From: CAYXTW01 sp964452645
GTDB taxonomy: Bacteria > Zixibacteria > MSB-5A5 > GN15 > PGXB01
DNA: 64,000 nucleotides
NCBI GenBank assembly: GCA_964452645.1
Contig: CAYVMO010000008.1
Location: forward strand, 1-64,000
Direction: 5' to 3'
A program made the position numbers and the translations under genes. Positions within the stretch are counted from its first letter, which is position 1. Every line of letters begins with the position of its first letter. Positions 33,772 to 41,744 of the stretch are shown in pieces. Below the pieces are notes generated by a model. The model saw only the letters and a program-made list of their open reading frames with translations. It made no database searches and was not told the DNA's origin.

Positions 33772-34530
33772 ATGGAGTTTTCAGGGAAAAATGCCCTAAT
33801 CACCGGCGGTTCGCGCGGAATCGGGCGCGCGGTGGCCGAAGCATTTGCCCGAAACGGGGCGCGCGTCGCAATAGTATATCAATCGAACGAAAAAGCGGCA
33901 CGGAATACAATTAATTCTCTGCCGGGCGGCCCTCATTTCGCAATTAAGGCCGATGTGGCGGATCGAGAATCTGTTGAATCTCTGATCGATGAAGCGATTG
34001 ATAAACTCGGTCGGATTGATATACTGGTTAATAATGCCGGGGTGGCGCTTAAGCACCGAATTGATGAGATAGAATTCTCTGAATGGGAATCGGCCTGGGA
34101 AAAGACTCTGGCAGTTAATCTTTTCGCACCAGCGAACATCATGTATTTCGTCGTCAGGCACATGATTCAGAATGGCGGCGGGAGGATTGTCAATGTCTCA
34201 TCGCGGGGCGCTTTCCGCGGCGAGCCGGACATGCCGGGATATGCCGCCTCCAAAGCCGGGCTGAATGCCATGAGTCAGTCGCTGGCGCGAAAATTGGGTA
34301 AGTACAATATCACGGTCGGAGTTGTCGCGCCCGGTTTTGTGGAAACCGATATGGCGGCTTCCTATTTGAACGGCCCCGAGGGTGACGCCATCAAAAAGCA
34401 AAGCTCGTGGGGCCGAGTGGCTAAGCCTGAGGAGGTTGCGGCGGCAGTTCTTTTCTTATGCCAGGACAACACCGAGTTTACGACCGGCACGATTATCGAT
34501 GTCAACGGCGCGTCGTATTTGCGATCGTAG
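33772..34530 (+). CDS. Short-chain dehydrogenase/reductase (FabG-like)
   Basis: 252 residues, classical SDR. NAD(P)-binding TGGSRGIGRAV, the NNAG motif (ILVNNAGVA), catalytic Ser in VNVSSRGA, and YAASK with the catalytic Tyr and Lys. The arginine after the glycine motif suggests NADPH. The C-terminal VDVNG-like IIDVNGASYLRS is as in 3-oxoacyl-ACP reductases, but an isolated SDR may act on other carbonyls. It follows DUF2892 by 16 bp and precedes the CPBP-like gene by 22 bp. The ribosome site is weak. Confidence 0.92.
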   Translation: MEFSGKNALITGGSRGIGRAVAEAFARNGARVAIVYQSNEKAARNTINSLPGGPHFAIKADVADRESVESLIDEAIDKLGRIDILVNNAGVALKHRIDEIEFSEWESAWEKTLAVNLFAPANIMYFVVRHMIQNGGGRIVNVSSRGAFRGEPDMPGYAASKAGLNAMSQSLARKLGKYNITVGVVAPGFVETDMAASYLNGPEGDAIKKQSSWGRVAKPEEVAAAVLFLCQDNTEFTTGTIIDVNGASYLRS

Positions 34531-34552
34531 TGCTTAGGAGTAAATTACAGGT

Positions 34553-35305
34553 ATGGAAATTTCTCATCACTATGCGCTGTTAATCGGCTATGGTGTCGCG
34601 TTAGGCGGATGGCTGATAATCGCGAAGCTGAACGTAAAATTGTGGCCGCGACGAGAGACAATCGCCTTTTCACATCCGTGGTATGAAATCGGCTGGGCGA
34701 TTCTGGCATTAATCGGCATTCTGGCTATCGGGCAATTGTATCAACGCGGCTGGATGATCCCGACGTCGGGTAGTCTCGCTCCATTATTGGATGCTCTAAA
34801 TCAGATTCTTATTTTCTCGCCGCTGATTCTGTTATTCATTTTTCGTATAAAATCATTTCAGGATATATGGCTGCAGTCGGATCGTGTATGGTTGCGTTTG
34901 ATTATCGGATTGGGTTTGGCTCTGGTGGCAATATTGGCCTTTACGGTTGTCCGCACCGGGAGTAGTAACTGGTTTGAAGTTGTTCCTCGTGTCTATAATC
35001 CCAAAAATATTTCATACCTGGTTCAGGTGTTTTTGGAAGACGTCGCCATAGCGATAATGTTTATCCGTTTCAGAGCCGCCATCGGTTTACGCCTGACAAT
35101 TATTCTCGTGGCCATTCTTTTTGCAGCAGGGCACATCCCGGCTCTGCTGGCCGGTGGGGCATCTGCCGGGGAATTAGTCGGTCTTATTTTCGACGCCGGT
35201 TTGGTGGTTGCTGTTTTATGGTTTATCCAGCGCTCGGCTGATATCTGGTGGATCTGGTGCGTCCATTTCGCCATGGACATGATGCAGTTTTATGCGGTTG
35301 ATTAG
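34553..35305 (+). CDS. CPBP-like intramembrane protein
   Basis: 250 residues with about seven hydrophobic segments. The C-terminal half resembles the CPBP (Abi) intramembrane protease family: EDVAIAIMFIRFR aligns with the EExxxR motif, FAAGH with the FxxxH motif, and WCVHFAMDMMQF with the last His motif. The first glutamate pair is ED and the final Asn position is Asp, so activity is uncertain. GGAG lies 11 bp upstream of the ATG. Could process prenylated or other membrane substrates, or be a scaffold; inference. Confidence 0.65.
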   Translation: MEISHHYALLIGYGVALGGWLIIAKLNVKLWPRRETIAFSHPWYEIGWAILALIGILAIGQLYQRGWMIPTSGSLAPLLDALNQILIFSPLILLFIFRIKSFQDIWLQSDRVWLRLIIGLGLALVAILAFTVVRTGSSNWFEVVPRVYNPKNISYLVQVFLEDVAIAIMFIRFRAAIGLRLTIILVAILFAAGHIPALLAGGASAGELVGLIFDAGLVVAVLWFIQRSADIWWIWCVHFAMDMMQFYAVD

Positions 35306-35379
35306 CATTGGTCGGCGCACTCTTCTTTCATCAGGACTTCAGGAGGACGTTCGCTACCCACGTATATTTTAATTAATTA

Positions 35380-35408
35380 TTGACAATACAATCTAAAATT
35401 GTTATAAT
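35380..35408 (+). promoter_or_regulatory. Perfect consensus sigma-70 promoter
   Basis: TTGACA (35380-35385), exactly 17 bp, TATAAT (35403-35408): identical to the textbook consensus at both boxes and in spacing. It points toward the open frame at 35447, which is cut by the assembly gap. Confidence 0.82.
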
Positions 35409-35446
35409 TAATCAAATCGGGATTATAAATAAATGATTTTCGCGAA

Positions 35447-35555
35447 ATGAATATGCGTGCTTTATCGGTTTTTGTTTTGTCTTTATTCCTCATTATTCTG
35501 GCCGGGTGGCCCACCCCTTGGGGTGGGTATCTTATTGCTGTATCATCAATTATAA
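35447..35555 (+). CDS. Start of an unknown gene, cut by the assembly gap
   Basis: An ATG 38 bp after a consensus promoter opens a frame of 36 codons that runs into the N-run. The first 20 residues (MNMRALSVFVLSLFLIILAG) look like a signal peptide or membrane helix. The following WPTPWGG is encoded by a perfect CCCACCCC-tt-GGGGTGGG palindrome, so either the gene was invaded by a repeat or the frame is accidental. It cannot be identified. No clear ribosome site. Confidence 0.35.
35510..35527. repeat. Perfect palindrome CCCACCCC-TT-GGGGTGGG beside the gap
   Basis: An 8-bp perfect inverted repeat with a 2-nt centre. The CCCCTTGGGG core recurs at 61202-61211. A repeat here may explain why the assembly broke. 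Confidence 0.65.
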
Positions 35556-35655
35556 NNNNNNNNNNNNNNNNNNNNNNNNNNNNNNNNNNNNNNNNNNNNN
35601 NNNNNNNNNNNNNNNNNNNNNNNNNNNNNNNNNNNNNNNNNNNNNNNNNNNNNNN
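35556..35655. other. Assembly gap of 100 Ns
   Basis: A run of exactly 100 unknown bases, the usual placeholder length for a scaffold gap, so the true distance is unknown. It removes the N-terminus of the following gene. Confidence 0.98.
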
Positions 35656-36024
35656 GGCCTTTACGCCAGAGATATCGTTATCGACGCGCCGGGGCTGAAA
35701 GAAGATCCCGTGGAATACGAAAATATCGTGGTGGCGCTGTTTAACGAATTCTGCCCGGTCGGCCAGTTCCAGGAGCAACTGGTCTACAAAATCGCCAACT
35801 GCCTCTGGCGCTCGCGGCGCGTGATCCGCGCCGAGACGGCGCACCTTCGCGACATGCTCAAAAAATGCGATCCAAACGATTCGGATGATAAGTTTAATCT
35901 TCGCGCCATCCCGGATAATTATTTTTCGAAATTGATTTTACGCTACGAGATGCGCCTCGATCGCCAGCTGTCGCGCTACTACCACATGCTGGCCCATAAC
36001 CAGAAGACACTCATGAAGATGTAA
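35656..36024 (+). CDS. C-terminal part of a conserved hypothetical protein (HGLYSR/KHGL-type family)
   Basis: 122 residues after the gap. GLYARDIVI, GLKEDPVEYENIVVALFNEF, QEQLVYKIANCLWRSRRVIRAE and a last helix with arginines match a family found in many soil and planctomycete-like genomes. Its members usually begin with a Pro/Gly/Lys-rich segment (GPKTPEGKA...NAxKHG). That N-terminal segment falls in the gap. Helical and basic, function unknown, sometimes near mobile genes. Partial at the 5' end because of the gap. Confidence 0.65.
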   Translation, partial: GLYARDIVIDAPGLKEDPVEYENIVVALFNEFCPVGQFQEQLVYKIANCLWRSRRVIRAETAHLRDMLKKCDPNDSDDKFNLRAIPDNYFSKLILRYEMRLDRQLSRYYHMLAHNQKTLMKM

Positions 36025-36069
36025 TTTTATCGGGGCATGATGCCAAAAATAGGGGACCCTTTTATATGC

Positions 36070-36212
36070 GAAACGAAGCCATTTTCTCTTCTCTCTTCCT
36101 CGTCATTGCGAGGAGTTCCGGAGCCTCGGCGAGGGAACGACGTGGCAATCTCCGCAGACCGTATCGAGTAAGCCTATGAAAAAAAATCCGAAAATCGGAA
36201 ACGAAGCCATTT
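36070..36212. repeat. Dispersed 51-bp repeat (copy 2) between 16-bp direct repeats
   Basis: GAAACGAAGCCATTTT occurs at 36070-36085 and again at 36197-36212. Between them, at 36101-36151, lies a unit starting CGTCATTGCGAG and ending GTGGCAATCT, the same termini and length as 593-643. Flanking direct repeats may mark an insertion or a small duplication. The 36025-36280 interval contains no gene. Confidence 0.6.
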
Positions 36213-36280
36213 TGATGATAGCATTCATATCCAAAGGATTAAGTCAGCGTTCCAAACCGCAAATATCTGTTTCTATTGTA

Positions 36281-38707
36281 CTAATCGCTTTTGGCGACGC
36301 GGGCAACGTCGATGACCTTATCGCCTTCACCCAGCGCTATCAGCCTTACTCCCTGCGTGTTGCGGCTGATGATATGTATCGCCCCGACGCGCTGACGGTT
36401 GGTAATACCCTTCTTTGTTATCAGAATCAACTCGTCGTCGTCAACCACGTCCTTAATCGTTACCACCTCGCCGTTCCGCTCGCTGGCCTTGATATTTATT
36501 ATTCCTTTACCGCCCCGGTTGGTTACTCTGTATTCACTGATGTTCGTCCTCTTGCCGTAACCGTTTTCCGTCACCGATAACAGTGTTCCCTCGCGTTTTA
36601 CCACGACCATCCCGATCACGTAATCACCTTTGGCTAGATTAATCCCTTTCACGCCGTACGCGGCGCGCCCCATCCCGCGGACTTTATCCTCGGGGAATCG
36701 AATCGCCTGCCCCTTGCGGGTGGCGAGCACGATATCAAAAGTCCCGTCGGTGATGGATGCTTCGATCAGTTCGTCATCTTCGGGCATATTGGAGGCGTTG
36801 ATGCCGGTGATACGCGGATTGGAGAAATTATCCAGAGGTGTCTTTTTGATAATACCATTTCTCGTCGCCATGATGACGAATTGGGCCGAGTCGAATGAGC
36901 GGACTTTGCAGAAGGCTGTAATCGATTCATCGTTGCCGATTTGCACCATGTTGACAATCGGTTTACCCTTGGCCAGCTTGCCGCCGGTCGGGATGGCATG
37001 CACCTTCACCCAGTAGCAGCGCCCCTTATTGGAGAAAAAGAGAATATAATCATGGGTCGAGGCGACAAACAGATGCTCGGCGAAATCCTGCTCCTTGGTT
37101 TCGATACCGATGACGCCGCGTCCGCCGCGGTTCTGCCGACGATAATTGGTGACCGAAAGGCGTTTTACGTACCCGAGGTGGGAGATGGTAATGACCATAT
37201 CTTCTTCGGCGATTAAATCCTCAAGTTCGAATTCCTCGGCCGCCGCCTGGATTTCGGTCCGTCGGTCGTCATTATATTTTTTCTTAAGAGCCAGAAGCTC
37301 TTCTTTGATAATCGCCATCCGGCGCGGTTTGGATTCCAAAATGCCCTTCAATTCGGCGATCAATTTTATGGTCGCCAGGTATTCTTCCTCGATTTTCTGC
37401 CGCTCCAGACCGGTCAGGCGCGCCAGGCGCATCTCAAGAATAGCGTTGGCCTGTTTTTCGCTGAGTTTGAATTTCGCCATCAATCCTTCACGCGCCGTCG
37501 GGGTGTCTTTCGATTTTTTTATCAGCGCGATAACGGCATCGATATTATCCAGCGCGATTTTGTAACCTTCAAGGATATGCGCGCGCTCTTCGGCTTTGTT
37601 AAGATCGAATTGTGTCCGCCTGACAATAACTTCATGCCGATGCTTGATAAACTGTTCCAGCATCTGCTTGAGCGAAAGAACTTCCGGCACACCGTTGACC
37701 AGACTGAGCATCATAATCGCGAATGTGGACTGCATGGCGGTGTTTTTATAAAGCTGAATCAGGACAATTTCCGGCTGGGCGTCACGTCTCAGGTCGATAA
37801 CGATGCGCATACCGTCGCGGTCCGATTCATCACGAAGATCGTAAATACCGTCGATTTTTTTATCGCGCGCCAATTGAGCGATTTTTTCCAGCAGATTGGA
37901 TTTATTCACCTGAAAAGGAATCTCGGTAATAACAATACACTCTTTTCCGCTTTTCTGAACCTCGGTAATTGCTTTGGCTCGCACCGAAAGCCGGCCCTTG
38001 CCGGTACGATACGCCTGCCTGATACCCTCGCGGCCGTTAATTATCCCGCCGGTGGGGAAATCGGGGCCGGGAATATACTGCATCAGTTCTTCGTTGGTGA
38101 TTTCGTCGTCGTCAATTACGGCGGTGATGGCATTGACCACTTCACCAAGGTTGTGAGGCGGGATATTCGTGGCCATACCAACGGCGATACCGGAGGTTCC
38201 GTTGCATATCAGATTGGGAAAACGACCGGGCAGCACTTTCGGTTCCATCCGTGTTTCATCATAGTTGGGCATCGTGTTGACCGTATCTTTTTCCATATCG
38301 GCCAGCATCTCCATGGCAATCGGCGTCAGTCGCGCCTCGGTGTATCGCATGGCCGCGGCGCCGTCACCGTCGATGGAGCCGAAATTCCCCTGCCCGTCGA
38401 CAAGCGGATATCGCATATTAAAATCCTGAGCCATTCGAACCAGAGTCGGATAGACAACCTGCTCGCCGTGCGGATGATAATTACCGGAAGTGTCACCCGC
38501 GATTTTGGCGCATTTCCGATGCGGTCGCCCCGGCGAAAGGTTGAGGTCGTTCATCGCTACGAGAATTCGGCGGTTGGAAGGCTTTAATCCGTCGCGGACA
38601 TCCGGCAGGGCGCGGTTGGTAATAACCGACATCGAGTAATCGAGGTAGGAGTTTTTCATCTCCTCTTCGAGGAAAATGGGGACGATTTTTTCTCTTTCAA
38701 GCGGCAT
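36281..38707 (-). CDS. gyrA: DNA gyrase subunit A (GyrA)
   Basis: Breaks and rejoins DNA with GyrB to introduce negative supercoils. 808 residues from the ATG at 38707, preceded by AAAAGGATTTG. With this start the catalytic tyrosine in AAMRYTEARL is residue 122, the same number as in E. coli GyrA. The C-terminal domain holds a GyrA-box-like QNRGGRG, supporting gyrase rather than topoisomerase IV. In the drug pocket HPHGEQVVYP the positions equal to E. coli Ser83 and Asp87 are Gln83 and Pro87. No gyrB is nearby. Confidence 0.95.
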   Translation of the reverse strand: MPLEREKIVPIFLEEEMKNSYLDYSMSVITNRALPDVRDGLKPSNRRILVAMNDLNLSPGRPHRKCAKIAGDTSGNYHPHGEQVVYPTLVRMAQDFNMRYPLVDGQGNFGSIDGDGAAAMRYTEARLTPIAMEMLADMEKDTVNTMPNYDETRMEPKVLPGRFPNLICNGTSGIAVGMATNIPPHNLGEVVNAITAVIDDDEITNEELMQYIPGPDFPTGGIINGREGIRQAYRTGKGRLSVRAKAITEVQKSGKECIVITEIPFQVNKSNLLEKIAQLARDKKIDGIYDLRDESDRDGMRIVIDLRRDAQPEIVLIQLYKNTAMQSTFAIMMLSLVNGVPEVLSLKQMLEQFIKHRHEVIVRRTQFDLNKAEERAHILEGYKIALDNIDAVIALIKKSKDTPTAREGLMAKFKLSEKQANAILEMRLARLTGLERQKIEEEYLATIKLIAELKGILESKPRRMAIIKEELLALKKKYNDDRRTEIQAAAEEFELEDLIAEEDMVITISHLGYVKRLSVTNYRRQNRGGRGVIGIETKEQDFAEHLFVASTHDYILFFSNKGRCYWVKVHAIPTGGKLAKGKPIVNMVQIGNDESITAFCKVRSFDSAQFVIMATRNGIIKKTPLDNFSNPRITGINASNMPEDDELIEASITDGTFDIVLATRKGQAIRFPEDKVRGMGRAAYGVKGINLAKGDYVIGMVVVKREGTLLSVTENGYGKRTNISEYRVTNRGGKGIINIKASERNGEVVTIKDVVDDDELILITKKGITNRQRVGAIHIISRNTQGVRLIALGEGDKVIDVARVAKSD

Positions 38708-38860
38708 ATTCAAATCCTTTTATCAATAATAATCACTTTTATTTTTACATTATAAAGATACAATTTTTAAATCGAGAAATCAATTTTTTGGTGGGGAAAT
38801 TATATCGCTATTTTCTAAAGATATAGCGGCGAAATTAAGTGTTTTTAGGTACCGGGATAA

Positions 38861-39400
38861 TCAGCCTGTCGTGCGTTTGAGGGCGGCGACGATGGGCGGG
38901 ATAATTATAATCTGAACCAGAATGCCGGGAAACCCGGTCACCATGGCACCCCCCGCGGCCAGAAATTGGAGCGGCCCGTAGGGGAGTTCGATAAATCGTC
39001 CCAGAACAACCAAGCCGAGGGCGAACATCAATCGGCCGACAATCATGGCAATAATAAGAGAGATATAAATATTAATCTTCAGTTTTTGATAGGTAATTCC
39101 GGCCACCAGTCCGTACATCGGTAACTCCATCGACATAAGCGGGACGGCATAAGAAGGCGGCATGGATGTCAACAGGTGCGAGAGAAAGGGCGCCATCAAA
39201 CCGATTAACACCCCGGCCAGCGGTCCGACAGCAAAACCGCAAATCAATACCGGGATGTGCATCGGCAGGAAAATCCGTCCGGCCAGACCAAATTGATGAA
39301 AGGCAATCGGTATTGCAATGGCCAGAGCCAGAAAAAGGGCGGTATATGAAATCTGTTTGGGGCTCAGGGTCGCCGGATTATTTTTTGACGGCAGAGGCAA
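38861..39400 (-). CDS. ECF transporter substrate-binding (S) component
   Basis: 179 residues with about six hydrophobic segments and no signal peptide. The motif region LPMHIPVLICGFAVGPLAGVLIGLMAP followed by PLMSMELPMYGLVAG is typical of the ECF_trnsprt S-component group. These proteins capture a vitamin or metal and use a shared energising module encoded elsewhere. The substrate is not deducible. The only reasonable start is a TTG at 39400, inside the end of the upstream methyltransferase gene (23-bp overlap), implying translational coupling. No ATPase or T-component gene here. Confidence 0.8.
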   Translation of the reverse strand: MPLPSKNNPATLSPKQISYTALFLALAIAIPIAFHQFGLAGRIFLPMHIPVLICGFAVGPLAGVLIGLMAPFLSHLLTSMPPSYAVPLMSMELPMYGLVAGITYQKLKINIYISLIIAMIVGRLMFALGLVVLGRFIELPYGPLQFLAAGGAMVTGFPGILVQIIIIPPIVAALKRTTG

Positions 39401-39974
39401 GATATAATCCGGGGTGATCGGTGATTTTCATATTAATGAAATTCCCGTGCTCAAAGAGGGCTATCATGTCATTACGGCTGGGCAGATGATCATTGGCTAC
39501 CGGTCCACCGGTCTCCTGGTGATATTTTTCAAGTTCCTTGCTGCTGTACAGATGAATAATATGAAAAGAGCCGTTTCTTTTCAGCACACGCGACACTTCC
39601 CGCATTACTTTTCGGGGATCGGTAAAATGTGCAAAAGCTGCAAACGAGACAGCCGTATCAAAAACGGCTTCTCTTAACGGGAGATTTTCGACATCAGCGC
39701 TTACTTCGGAAATAGTTTCGAAGGGGAAATTCTGTTTGGCCTTGTTGGCCATTTTGGGGCAGAAATCGACCCCGACAATCATGCCCTTTTCTCCAACCTT
39801 GCGTCGCAAAAGATCAAAAAGAATACCGGTTCCGCAGCCGAGGTCGACGATTTTAGTCCCTTCCTTTAAATTGAAAGAATCAATCAGAAAGGAGAGGATT
39901 TCGAAATCCTCGGCGGTAAACATCTTATCCCAATCGTCGGCATAAGACTCATAATATTCTTTGCGACTATCCAT
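39378..39974 (-). CDS. Class I SAM-dependent methyltransferase
   Basis: 198 residues from the ATG at 39974. SAM-binding motif I is KIVDLGCGTGILFDLL, motif II IVGVDFCPKMA, and the post-motif region VENLPLREAVFDTAVSFAAFAHFTDPRKVMREVSRVLK is of the UbiE/Methyltransf_11 type. GGAGG is 15 bp upstream, somewhat far. A longer frame would run into the DNA methyltransferase gene, so the shorter start is preferred. The substrate is unknown. Its 3' end overlaps the ECF S-component gene. Confidence 0.85.
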   Translation of the reverse strand: MDSRKEYYESYADDWDKMFTAEDFEILSFLIDSFNLKEGTKIVDLGCGTGILFDLLRRKVGEKGMIVGVDFCPKMANKAKQNFPFETISEVSADVENLPLREAVFDTAVSFAAFAHFTDPRKVMREVSRVLKRNGSFHIIHLYSSKELEKYHQETGGPVANDHLPSRNDMIALFEHGNFINMKITDHPGLYLASAVKK

Positions 39975-40023
39975 CGCGGTTAAATTAAGCCTCCAATCAA
40001 ATTTGTCAAGTCCTAATTGTCGG

Positions 40024-40836
40024 CTAACCTGTCTTAAGCAGGCTTTTAGCCTTCTCAAAGTAATACGGATCGATTTCGAAACCGATGAATTTCAAATTTA
40101 ACGTCTTGCAGGCCAGGCCGGTGTTTCCCAACCCCATAAAGGGATCGAGGACGGTGATTTTTCTGTTTTTTATGCCGTGCAGTTTGATGCAGTTTTCGGC
40201 CAGTTGCGGCGGGAATGAGGCCGGGTGGGGGCGGTCCTTATCGCGATTCTGAATGGTCTTGTACGGTATAAACCAGCAGTTACCGCGACACCTCTTTTTT
40301 GCTTTTCCATTTTTCCAGCGATTAACGTTGCTTTTGTCTTTATAAGGGACGCCAATAGCGAGTCGGTCAAGTTTGATATTATTGCTTTTTGTCAGGTGAA
40401 AAATATATTCATGGGCATCATTCAAAAACCGCCGGCTGTTAATCGGTTTATAATGCCCGACATTTATATCGAGCGGTTCACCGTAGCTATCGGTCTCGAT
40501 ATAGATTGATTTAATCCAGTGAATGACATTCTGTAGTCTGAATTCGTCATGCAGAGCACCGAGTACTTCGAACGGTACGTTCGGATCGGAAGGTTTGCTT
40601 CCAATGTTCAAGAACAGAGAGCCGGAATCTTTCAGGACACGTTTAATTTCTTTGCCCCAGCGATTTATCCAGCTGAGATAATCATTGCGCGGAATCCTGT
40701 CATCATATTTTATATATTTTACACCGATGTTGTACGGCGGTGAAGTTACGACAACATCGATCGATTTCGGCTTTAGCCGCGTGGCCATGCCTGCAATACA
40801 ATCTTCCTTATAAATAAGAAATTTCGGGATTCTCAT
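40024..40836 (-). CDS. Site-specific DNA methyltransferase (N4/N6, beta class)
   Basis: 270 residues. The catalytic motif IV VVTSPPYNIG lies near the N-terminus (about residue 32), and motif I DPFMGLGNTGLAC near the C-terminus, the order of beta-class enzymes. TSPPY favours cytosine-N4 but adenine-N6 activity is possible. No restriction endonuclease gene is adjacent, so it is an orphan methyltransferase that may act in regulation or protect against a distant nuclease. ATG at 40836; a TTG three codons earlier is an alternative. It starts the chain with the UbiE-like methyltransferase and the S component. Confidence 0.9.
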   Translation of the reverse strand: MRIPKFLIYKEDCIAGMATRLKPKSIDVVVTSPPYNIGVKYIKYDDRIPRNDYLSWINRWGKEIKRVLKDSGSLFLNIGSKPSDPNVPFEVLGALHDEFRLQNVIHWIKSIYIETDSYGEPLDINVGHYKPINSRRFLNDAHEYIFHLTKSNNIKLDRLAIGVPYKDKSNVNRWKNGKAKKRCRGNCWFIPYKTIQNRDKDRPHPASFPPQLAENCIKLHGIKNRKITVLDPFMGLGNTGLACKTLNLKFIGFEIDPYYFEKAKSLLKTG

Positions 40837-40929
40837 ATCGACCAAATATAGTCATCAAATAAGCTATTGACAACAGGTGATAGGTTAAGTATTTAAGCGA
40901 TGTCACAACTTATCATGAAGAGGGTAAAG

Positions 40930-41559
40930 ATGCTTTCAATAAAGAAGAGAATTGTCGATGTTTTACCGGTCGCTTTATTGGTTTTATACTTGCTAATAAT
41001 CGGCGGGTGTGGTTCGCCCAATGTCAGGAACGCGATTTTATCGCCGGAAGCGAAAAATATACAGGCATGGAAAATAGAATTGGCCGAAGATTCGACGATG
41101 ACCGAGGCGGATTCGCTGATTACAAATATCAGGGCGGAACTCAAATCGAAATATATAAAAAAAGAATATTGCGCACCGTATATCGACGCGGTCAGGAAAG
41201 AACTCCGCGCCCGCGGCTATCATATTGTCAAGGGGCCAATTACCGAAGGGACGATTCGGATAAACATCCAGGGACAGAAGGAGCTTTTCTGGATGGTCTA
41301 CGTCAGCGATGACGATGACGTGGATGCGGAGCAGCGATGGGATTCGCGCGGGGATCCGACCGGCGGCCATCTGAGCGGGGAAGAGATTGTGATTAATCCC
41401 GCGAAAGTGCTGCAGACTGATGAGATCAGGGCGGTGCAGCTTGAGTTTTTCGATTTAAGCGGTAAATCGATTGGGCAGGCATCGATATTCGGCGGCAAAA
41501 TCAAGCCGGAATTTATCGCAAAGACCATAGATGAAATGATAAAAAAGAGGAAATACTAG
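40930..41559 (+). CDS. Hypothetical lipoprotein
   Basis: 209 residues from the ATG at 40930, which has AGAGGG 5 bp upstream. The signal ends in the lipobox LLIIGGC. The mature part is alpha/beta with TIRINIQGQKELFWMVYVSDDDDVD and GGHLSGEEIVINPAKVL. A late patterned segment (LEFFDLSGKSIGQASI) suggests a sandwich of about 110 residues, loosely like periplasmic proteins of outer-membrane assembly or the DUF4136 type. I do not recognise it with confidence. Flanked by a divergent DNA methyltransferase gene. Confidence 0.6.
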   Translation: MLSIKKRIVDVLPVALLVLYLLIIGGCGSPNVRNAILSPEAKNIQAWKIELAEDSTMTEADSLITNIRAELKSKYIKKEYCAPYIDAVRKELRARGYHIVKGPITEGTIRINIQGQKELFWMVYVSDDDDVDAEQRWDSRGDPTGGHLSGEEIVINPAKVLQTDEIRAVQLEFFDLSGKSIGQASIFGGKIKPEFIAKTIDEMIKKRKY

Positions 41560-41744
41560 GCAAAAAGTATTATTGGTTCATCTAACCGCCGTTACTCATC
41601 CGTAATATAGAATCTAAGCGGCATCCGTTCCCGGCAAACGCCTTCCTGATTTCTATCTTTAATCAAGTCCGGGCACGCATAGACCTAATTGGAACAAAAT
41701 CACTCCTGTTTTTGTTTGAAATTAAGGAGAAAGGAGTTGCAGGG

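Noticed and set aside
37577..38587. 336-codon plus-strand frame
   Set aside because: Antisense to gyrA, which is certain; long antisense frames are expected from its codon use.
41560..41744. Possible small RNA or riboswitch before msrBA
   Set aside because: No stable stem set or known consensus could be traced by eye.
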